17,492 bases of DNA, from contig CAYJOP010000040.1 of assembly GCA_964371835.1 (NCBI GenBank), positions 1-17,492 on the forward strand, written 5' to 3'. Both the position numbers and the translations under genes were made by a program. Origin of the DNA: CAYJAD01 sp964371835. Lineage in GTDB: Bacteria > Desulfobacterota > Desulfovibrionia > Desulfovibrionales > Desulfovibrionaceae. The notes beneath the pieces were generated by a model that worked only from the letters and a program-made list of their open reading frames with translations, searched no databases and had not been told where the DNA came from. Positions 12,605 through 17,492 of the stretch are shown piece by piece (positions within the stretch are counted from its first letter, which is position 1; each line of letters starts with the position of its first letter).

Positions 12605-13942
12605 TCAGCCGACGTGCTTTTGGGCGTAAGCTTTCACAAACTCCTCAGCGTCAGTCATGCTCTCCACCTCGCCAGCAATTTGTGCTTGCAGCAGTGCGTC
12701 GCGGATTTCGCCAATAATTGGCCCTGGCTTTAGGTTGGTGTGGGTCATAATTTCATTACCATTTAATAGCGGCTCAAGCATTTGTTCAGGCGTTTCTGCA
12801 CGAGTTAAATATTTAATATTATGGTTAAAATATGTATAGCTACCATTGCGTGCCTTGATGTCAGCACGGCACATTTCAATTAGGCGTGGGTATTCATCAA
12901 GAGCTTTGAAGCGGCGTATGCCACGGTCTGTGAGCATGAAGTGAAAGCGCATGTGACGAAGTACCAAATGGCATATTAAATCAACATCTTCTGGCAAGAA
13001 GTGCAGGCGGCGCAAGATTTTTCTTGTAACTTTTGCGCTAACACGGTGATGCTGGTAGAAGGTCCACATGTTGTTGAAATATTCGCCAGTGTAGAGCTTG
13101 CCAACATCGTGAAATAGCATGGCAAGTGTGCCAAGCCAATCGTAGTGGAATTCTTCCTCAGGGTAGCGTTTCATGCATTCTATGGTGTGTTCAAAGACAG
13201 TTTCTTCTTCGCCTGAGTCATTTTTAATTTGTTTTATGCAAGAAAGTGCTGAAATTTCGGGGATAAGACCTTGTAAGATGTGGGCATCATGTAATAATTG
13301 AACAAATTTCCACATGGATTCGGCACTAACTTTGCGCCATTCGTCCATCATGTCGTTCATGGAAACGTAGTTTAAGACTGAGGCACTGGCCCTAACGATG
13401 GCAACCCAAGTGTTGGGGGCTACAGGTAGGTCAAAGTTTGCAGCAAAGCGTAGGGCCCTAATTGCTAAAAGGTAGTTATTGCGGAGTGTTTCGTCGGGTA
13501 GTCCTATAAGGCGCACAGCACCACCCTTGCTAATTTCGTCAAAGCCTTCGTAGACGTCTACGGCTTCTGGTGTGCTAAAGCGAGTTAGGCGCATGGTGAT
13601 GCGTTGTTCCATATTCATGTCACGCACCATGCGAGGTGTAATGCGAATAAGTGAGTTATCGGGATGTGTTGCGCCATCAACTATAAGTTTGTAGAATAGG
13701 AAGGTCATGCCATCTTTGGTAAGGCTTGCAATATAGCGTTCTTGTGCTTCGGGAACAGTGGCTTCGGGTAGAAGCTTGCATAAAGTTTCTGCGTCAGGTT
13801 CACAAGCAATATCAATAAATATATGTTCTGCATCAGTTTTTGCTAGGCGGCGTTGAAGTGGGGCATTGATGACGTGTGCGTCATAACCGTTGCGTAGTAA
13901 AATTTTACAAAGTGTAACAGCTTCTTTGTGAGCATGTAGCAT
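12605..13942 (-). CDS. HD-domain protein related to CCA-adding enzyme/poly(A) polymerase, head degenerate
   Basis: A 445-residue relative of bacterial tRNA nucleotidyltransferases. Residues about 1-140 correspond to the nucleotidyltransferase head. There the usual G-G-x-V-R-D reads V-I-N-A-P-L, the D-x-D pair reads F42-I-D44, and the R-R-D-F-T motif reads M-E-Q-R-I. About 150-205 is the conserved neck (A-I-R-A-L-R-F-A-A, then V-S-M-N-D-M-M-D-E). The HD phosphohydrolase domain is intact: H252, H278-D279-V-G-K, H298-H299 and H330. CCA or poly(A) synthesis is therefore unlikely; metal-dependent phosphohydrolase activity on RNA ends or nucleotides is plausible. The start at ATG 13940-13942 has AAGGAG at 13950-13955; an in-frame upstream start would add 21 unrelated residues. 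It lies upstream of rlmN, separated from it by the MITE-like element. Confidence 0.8.
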   Translation of the reverse strand: MLHAHKEAVTLCKILLRNGYDAHVINAPLQRRLAKTDAEHIFIDIACEPDAETLCKLLPEATVPEAQERYIASLTKDGMTFLFYKLIVDGATHPDNSLIRITPRMVRDMNMEQRITMRLTRFSTPEAVDVYEGFDEISKGGAVRLIGLPDETLRNNYLLAIRALRFAANFDLPVAPNTWVAIVRASASVLNYVSMNDMMDEWRKVSAESMWKFVQLLHDAHILQGLIPEISALSCIKQIKNDSGEEETVFEHTIECMKRYPEEEFHYDWLGTLAMLFHDVGKLYTGEYFNNMWTFYQHHRVSAKVTRKILRRLHFLPEDVDLICHLVLRHMRFHFMLTDRGIRRFKALDEYPRLIEMCRADIKARNGSYTYFNHNIKYLTRAETPEQMLEPLLNGNEIMTHTNLKPGPIIGEIRDALLQAQIAGEVESMTDAEEFVKAYAQKHVG

Positions 13943-13949
13943 ATATAAT

Positions 13950-13955
13950 CTCCTT
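13950..13955 (-). promoter_or_regulatory. Ribosome binding site deciding the HD-protein start
   Basis: AAGGAG on the minus strand, seven bases before ATG at 13942. It excludes the longer in-frame start at 14005, which has no comparable site. Confidence 0.7.
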
Positions 13956-14034
13956 AATATTCTACCTTGATATTTATTTTGTGCCTTAACAAGGGTAAAA
14001 GTCAAGTGAAAAGAAGGGCAAGCAATAAATCACT

Positions 14035-14392
14035 ATGCGTCGGTATAATGTTAGGACACTGCATATTGTACCTATATCAAGCCAAGCCCTTAAGCTGATA
14101 TATGAACTCAAAGAAATTACAGGAGATAGTAAGTATTTATTCCCGTCCATGCGTCCAAATACACCTACCATACATCATACAAGCTTGCTCCTAGTCTTAC
14201 GGCGTATGGGATATAAGAAGCATGAGATGTGCAAATACGGTTTCCCAATTTTAAAGAGCAGGGTCCTCAACCTTGCTCAATGAACTTGGCTATAACCGTG
14301 ACTGGATTGAACGGCAACTTGTCCATGCTGACACCAAACGTGCCAACGCTTGCAAAAAGAAATACAGCGAACAAGGCTTAATGCACTATAAT
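14035..14392 (+). pseudogene. Decayed tyrosine integrase, C-terminal fragment
   Basis: Remnant of a phage/island tyrosine recombinase (P4-type integrase). The first frame (from 14035, just after an in-frame TAA at 14026-14028) reads T-L-H-I-V-P-I-S-S-Q-A-L, then Y-L-F-P-S and L-R-R-M-G-Y, matching the core before the H-x-x-R box. At about 14245-14255 there is an indel. The next frame resumes as R-A-G-S-S-T-L-L-N-E-L-G-Y-N-R-D-W-I-E-R-Q-L-V-H. The box His is Tyr in this copy, and the position expected for the nucleophilic Tyr appears to be Cys (R-A-N-A-C-K-K-K). The N-terminal two thirds are absent. It is non-functional. It lies at the 3' edge of the autotransporter glycosylation cassette, consistent with a former genomic island. 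No tRNA gene is visible alongside. Confidence 0.8.
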
Positions 14393-14413
14393 ATAGTGTT
14401 ATATTTAATCATA

Positions 14414-15760
14414 CTAGTTCTTCTTTTTGCTTCTCTCTATAGGCGGAGTAAGCTTATGGTCTTGCATAAGCCTGTGTATATGCCCCATGACTTGCTTGCC
14501 AGTAATTAGGCGTGTGCATTCATACATGCGTTCGGTATTTTTGTGTCGTGGGCACCATAAAAAGTCTTTATGGTCAAAGGTAATATCAATATCATCCCAA
14601 CAGCCTGTGCAGCCGTGAGTGCTATAGACACGGTAGGGAGTGTTAAACTCACAAGTGGGCAGGGTAAAGCCGCTAATGAGCACCACAGGCACACGTGCCC
14701 CCCAAGCAAGCCAGCTTAGCCCACTGCTTAGACCTATAAAAAAGTCTGCATATTGTAGCAAGTCCACCCTTTCTTGTAAGGGTAGATTGCCAGTAAAGTC
14801 TTCTGCACCGCGTGGGATATGATTAAAGGTAAAGCCTACCCCTGCAATATGCTCACGGTCAATGGCAAGCACACGATAGCCCATGTCCTTTAGGCAATTA
14901 ACCACATAATCCCAACCATAGCCATTATTCCAATACTTTGCTTGGCAAGAGGACTTAGTCGCAATGCAGACGTATGGCTCTTTAATGGTGCGTTTTGCCC
15001 CAAGCTTTAAGCGTGGTGGAACTTCTGTGGGGTCAACGCCTAAGATATGCCCTGCGGTGCGGTGCAAGCCCACTTGCCTAAAGTCAATGGGCTGGCAATC
15101 TTTATTACCGCCAAAGAATAGCCCTATGCGGTAAGATGCATAAGGTTCTTGCATAGTTAGGGTCTCATGGCTTGAGAGTTTCATATCTGGATATTGAGCT
15201 TGAAAAAGCTCCACAAAATAATCAGCCATAACGCATTCTAAAATACATTCATGCCTTTGCAAAAACTTTTCAGCATAGGGAAACCAGCCCAAGATGTCGC
15301 CAAGCGTACCCACAGGAAATTTTAGGAGCACAGGGCGGTCTTTTAAGTCCATAACATGGTCAAGGATGGGGGTATCTTCGCCTCGAATCCAAACTTTAAT
15401 GCCAAATTGCACAAAGTATTTTTTGGTGGAAACAACCCAACCTTCATCGGCATCGCAAGCAAAGAGAATATTACCCGACTCTTCGTCGGTGAGCATCACA
15501 TGCCACTGCCCCTTGGGTAAGAGCACTCTTGCGCCGTCATTAAAGTCATAGCGAATACCAAGCGGCCCTTCTTGCGTGGGAACTTCAGAAGGGTTTTTGA
15601 AAAATAAATCGTTGGGGTCAACAATGGGATTAGCCGCAGCAACGGCTACATCTGTCGGTACAGTACCGTCATAATCTTGTTGCATACCCTCTGGGGTTTG
15701 GGGGGTATTTGTGCTATCTTCTGTGCTGTCTTGTGTGGTATTATTATGCTCTGAATTCAT
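14414..15760 (-). CDS. Autotransporter O-heptosyltransferase (BAHT, TibC/Aah-like)
   Basis: Cytoplasmic glycosyltransferase that adds heptose to Ser residues of strand-loop-strand repeats in autotransporter passenger domains before export. The 448 residues begin with a Ser/Thr/Asn/Pro-rich, probably disordered stretch (about 1-50). An N-terminal domain with F-P-V-G-T-L-G-D-I-L-G-W-F follows (148-160). Then comes a GT-B donor half with Y-V-C-I-A-T-K-S-S-C-Q-A-K-Y-W-N-N (263-279) and F-I-G-L-S-S-G-L-S-W-L-A-W-G (341-354). The metal-site cysteines are visible as C384-x2-C387-x15-C403-x11-C415, the iron finger known from TibC-type enzymes. AAGGAC precedes ATG at 15758-15760. The gene follows FkbM with a 12-bp gap and an autotransporter gene upstream, which strongly supports the assignment. 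The donor should be ADP- or similar heptose; that gene is not in the window. Confidence 0.9.
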   Translation of the reverse strand: MNSEHNNTTQDSTEDSTNTPQTPEGMQQDYDGTVPTDVAVAAANPIVDPNDLFFKNPSEVPTQEGPLGIRYDFNDGARVLLPKGQWHVMLTDEESGNILFACDADEGWVVSTKKYFVQFGIKVWIRGEDTPILDHVMDLKDRPVLLKFPVGTLGDILGWFPYAEKFLQRHECILECVMADYFVELFQAQYPDMKLSSHETLTMQEPYASYRIGLFFGGNKDCQPIDFRQVGLHRTAGHILGVDPTEVPPRLKLGAKRTIKEPYVCIATKSSCQAKYWNNGYGWDYVVNCLKDMGYRVLAIDREHIAGVGFTFNHIPRGAEDFTGNLPLQERVDLLQYADFFIGLSSGLSWLAWGARVPVVLISGFTLPTCEFNTPYRVYSTHGCTGCWDDIDITFDHKDFLWCPRHKNTERMYECTRLITGKQVMGHIHRLMQDHKLTPPIERSKKKN

Positions 15761-15772
15761 GTGTAGTCCTTA

Positions 15773-16699
15773 TTAAACAACCTTAGCATAAAGTACAAAT
15801 TCGCTAATATATGCATTTTTCTTACACCAGAAAGAATATTCTGGGCAAATGTCTTTAATTAGAAGTGGAATCATCCACATATCGCTTAAATTATGATAGA
15901 GGCTTATGGCAAGGCTTGGTTTATGTGTTTTTATTATATTTTTGGCACCCATAAGGGCATTTAGCTCAGCCCCTTCAATATCCATTTTAATGAAGTCAGG
16001 TTTAACATTATGTTCGGCACAAAATAAATCAAGGCTAGTCATATTGACTTCAAAGCTTGTAGCAGATTTAGAGCTAAGGCATGATGCTCCACCATTGTCT
16101 TGCACTTGTTCAAAATTAACCACATCCTTACCCACACCAAGGGCAAATGGTGCGTGGATTATTTTATTTTGCATTTTATGTTTTTCAATATTTTTAAGCA
16201 CATATTCTTGGTTTTGCAATGATGGTTCAAAGCAATAACAAGTCTTAGCCCCTTGCATGGCTGCCCAGATGCTTGTTTCTCCAAGGTAGCCACCACAATC
16301 TAAAACTACATCTCCCACATTAACTTGTACATGGGGGTCATATTTATATTGCTCTATTAAAAAGGTTGTGGCGTAAATGAAATTAACAAAAAACTCTGAG
16401 AGGTCTTCGGGCATGAGGATATGTGGGAGCCTCCCTTGTGCATGCAAGCTTTTAGCTTGCTCCAAGAAGGGGAGGAAAACACTACTACCCATGGGGCTTA
16501 GGTTATCTATGGCATCATTAAGGTTGAGGGTATTTTTTAAGACTTGAAAAGTTAACTCTTTTTCATAAGCATATTTGCTTTGAATATCACACAAAAAGCC
16601 GTATACCGCATCAATATGAGCTGCATATTCATAGAGTGGAGCAATACTTTCAAGGGTACGCAGCTCCATATGGTTCTTTATTTTTTCAATATGTTTCAT
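15773..16699 (-). CDS. FkbM-family SAM-dependent methyltransferase
   Basis: A 308-residue methyltransferase. The Rossmann-fold core starts at D-V-V-L-D-C-G-G-Y-L-G-E-T (130-142, SAM-binding motif I). It continues with F-E-P-S (157-160) and has the FkbM signature K-M-D-I-E-G-A-E (238-245). The first ~125 residues form a helical extension I cannot assign. FkbM enzymes usually O-methylate sugars or natural products. Placed between an autotransporter and its heptosyltransferase, it probably methylates the glycan or its heptose; this is inference. ATG at 16697-16699; the nearest SD-like AAGG (16716-16719) is 16 bases away, so the start is less certain. M11 (16669) is an alternative. The gap to the autotransporter stop is 26 bp, to the heptosyltransferase start 12 bp, suggesting one operon. 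Confidence 0.88.
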   Translation of the reverse strand: MKHIEKIKNHMELRTLESIAPLYEYAAHIDAVYGFLCDIQSKYAYEKELTFQVLKNTLNLNDAIDNLSPMGSSVFLPFLEQAKSLHAQGRLPHILMPEDLSEFFVNFIYATTFLIEQYKYDPHVQVNVGDVVLDCGGYLGETSIWAAMQGAKTCYCFEPSLQNQEYVLKNIEKHKMQNKIIHAPFALGVGKDVVNFEQVQDNGGASCLSSKSATSFEVNMTSLDLFCAEHNVKPDFIKMDIEGAELNALMGAKNIIKTHKPSLAISLYHNLSDMWMIPLLIKDICPEYSFWCKKNAYISEFVLYAKVV

Positions 16700-16725
16700 C
16701 TAATTAGCTAGCTTACCTTATTATT

Positions 16726-17492
16726 TTAAAACTCCCATTTAAATTCTAAATCAATGCTATGGTCAGTATACATGCTTCTGGTGTTTAATTCATAATTGAC
16801 AGCCATGCCAAAATTTTCGCTAAACTGCATATCAAGCCCTGCGCCAAAGGCAAAGGTATGGCGGTCACTTTCTATGGATTTAGTTTCAAAGCCACCAGCA
16901 GAAGGTGCATTTACAAAGTTTGAATTGGTGGTGGAGTATGTATCCCCAAGTTCTGGCTTCCAGCTTGCGGTAAGGCTTGGGGTTAAGATTGCCTCATCCA
17001 CTGTAAAGCTTTTTTCAAGGGTAATGCTTACTGGAATTTGCACGGAGTTAAAGCTGCTTGCCTCTGTGCCAAGGGCGGCATTGCCGCCGCTTTCTTCAAA
17101 GCCGTGGCTATGCGTATGCACATAGTCCACACCCACAGAGGGGATAATTCTAAAATCATTGTCAAATTCAAATATATAGCCAAGGGTTAGGCTGGCTAAG
17201 AAGCTATCTTGCCCATAATTTGCCGTGAGTTCATCATTGTAGGCCGTAAGTCCTGCGCCTATGCTAACATTTCTGCTGCTATTATTCCATGTATGGGCAT
17301 AGCCAAGGGCGGCCTCTGCAAAGAAGTCATTATAACGAACACCACCAAAGACGCTGAGCATAAATTGGTCACTATCAATTTTTGCCTCGATGTCCTTCAT
17401 TTTTAGGTATTGATTGCTATAGCCAAGGCTTGCCCCTAGCCAATAATTATCAAAGGAGCGAACAAGCCCAAGGTTTACGCCAGCCGCCGTCA
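16726..17492 (-). CDS. Autotransporter, C-terminal beta-barrel domain (partial)
   Basis: The 3' part of a type V secretion protein. The frame is open to the window edge, so about 254 residues are visible and the start and passenger lie outside. The sequence is a chain of alternating amphipathic strands with aromatic ends (for example G-V-N-L-G-L-V-R-S-F, W-L-G-A-S-L-G-Y, D-F-F-A-E-A-A-L-G-Y-A). It ends in F-K-W-E-F with a terminal phenylalanine, as expected for BAM-assembled outer-membrane proteins. The barrel would insert in the outer membrane and present the passenger outside. The heptosyltransferase and FkbM genes immediately downstream imply that the passenger is glycosylated. An ATG at 17398-17400 is internal and not a true start. 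Confidence 0.88.
   Translation of the reverse strand, partial: TAAGVNLGLVRSFDNYWLGASLGYSNQYLKMKDIEAKIDSDQFMLSVFGGVRYNDFFAEAALGYAHTWNNSSRNVSIGAGLTAYNDELTANYGQDSFLASLTLGYIFEFDNDFRIIPSVGVDYVHTHSHGFEESGGNAALGTEASSFNSVQIPVSITLEKSFTVDEAILTPSLTASWKPELGDTYSTTNSNFVNAPSAGGFETKSIESDRHTFAFGAGLDMQFSENFGMAVNYELNTRSMYTDHSIDLEFKWEF

Noticed and set aside
13943..14005. An earlier start for the HD-domain protein
   Set aside because: The added 21 residues match nothing and the ATG at 13942 has a near-perfect AAGGAG seven bases upstream.
13943..14034. A tRNA gene as the integration target beside the integrase relic
   Set aside because: No cloverleaf-like arms or T-loop consensus can be read in this stretch on either strand.
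14393..14509. Continuation of the integrase second frame to a stop at 14507-14509
   Set aside because: After about 14392 the translation is hydrophobic and unlike integrase tails, and it overlaps the 3' end of the heptosyltransferase gene.

Overview
The window is about 17.5 kb of moderately AT-rich bacterial chromosome, almost all of it coding on the minus strand. It comes from a Gram-negative (diderm) organism: there is a complete Tol trans-envelope machine except for pal, a C-terminal outer-membrane autotransporter barrel, and an autotransporter-specific glycosyltransferase. Gene content and the style of several proteins (short MoaE-like protein, degenerate tRNA nucleotidyltransferase-like HD protein, tolQ-tolR-tolA-TonB_C-tolB order) suggest a low-GC Desulfovibrionaceae-like member of the Desulfobacterota. 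That taxonomic call is an inference, not a measured result.

Region 1 (19-4632): a tol operon read right to left, tolQ (GTG start), tolR, tolA, an additional secreted protein with two TonB_C-like domains, then tolB. pal would be expected just beyond the left edge. The tolA gene contains a 100-N assembly gap flanked by an exact 55-bp duplication. Collapsing the duplication restores one open frame, so the apparent frameshift is an assembly artefact. Upstream of tolQ lie a candidate promoter, two strong AT-rich palindromes and repeated AGATAAT motifs.

Region 2 (4659-10579): asnS (asparaginyl-tRNA synthetase) and, 41 bp upstream of it, a 913-residue membrane-anchored TPR protein with a CCHC zinc-knuckle motif. 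Diverging from that gene across only 29 bp is a short moaE-like gene, which converges on ftsY (SRP receptor).

Region 3 (10580-11331): 750 bp without a gene, packed with secondary structure. It holds a ftsY promoter, a ~154-bp imperfect inverted repeat, a run of at least eight small hairpins (five sharing a C-TTT-G loop while stems differ), and a 12-bp hairpin next to G-tracts after rlmN.

Region 4 (11332-13942): rlmN (23S/tRNA m2A methyltransferase), a 128-bp MITE-like element with 18-bp terminal inverted repeats, and an HD-domain protein that keeps the architecture of a CCA-adding/poly(A) polymerase but has lost its nucleotidyltransferase catalytic motifs.

Region 5 (14035-17492): a decayed tyrosine-integrase fragment, then a three-gene cassette on the minus strand: an autotransporter (only its C-terminal barrel is inside the window), a FkbM-family methyltransferase, and an autotransporter O-heptosyltransferase (BAHT/TibC-like). 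This looks like a surface-adhesin glycosylation module on a former genomic island. It is the most interesting functional system here.
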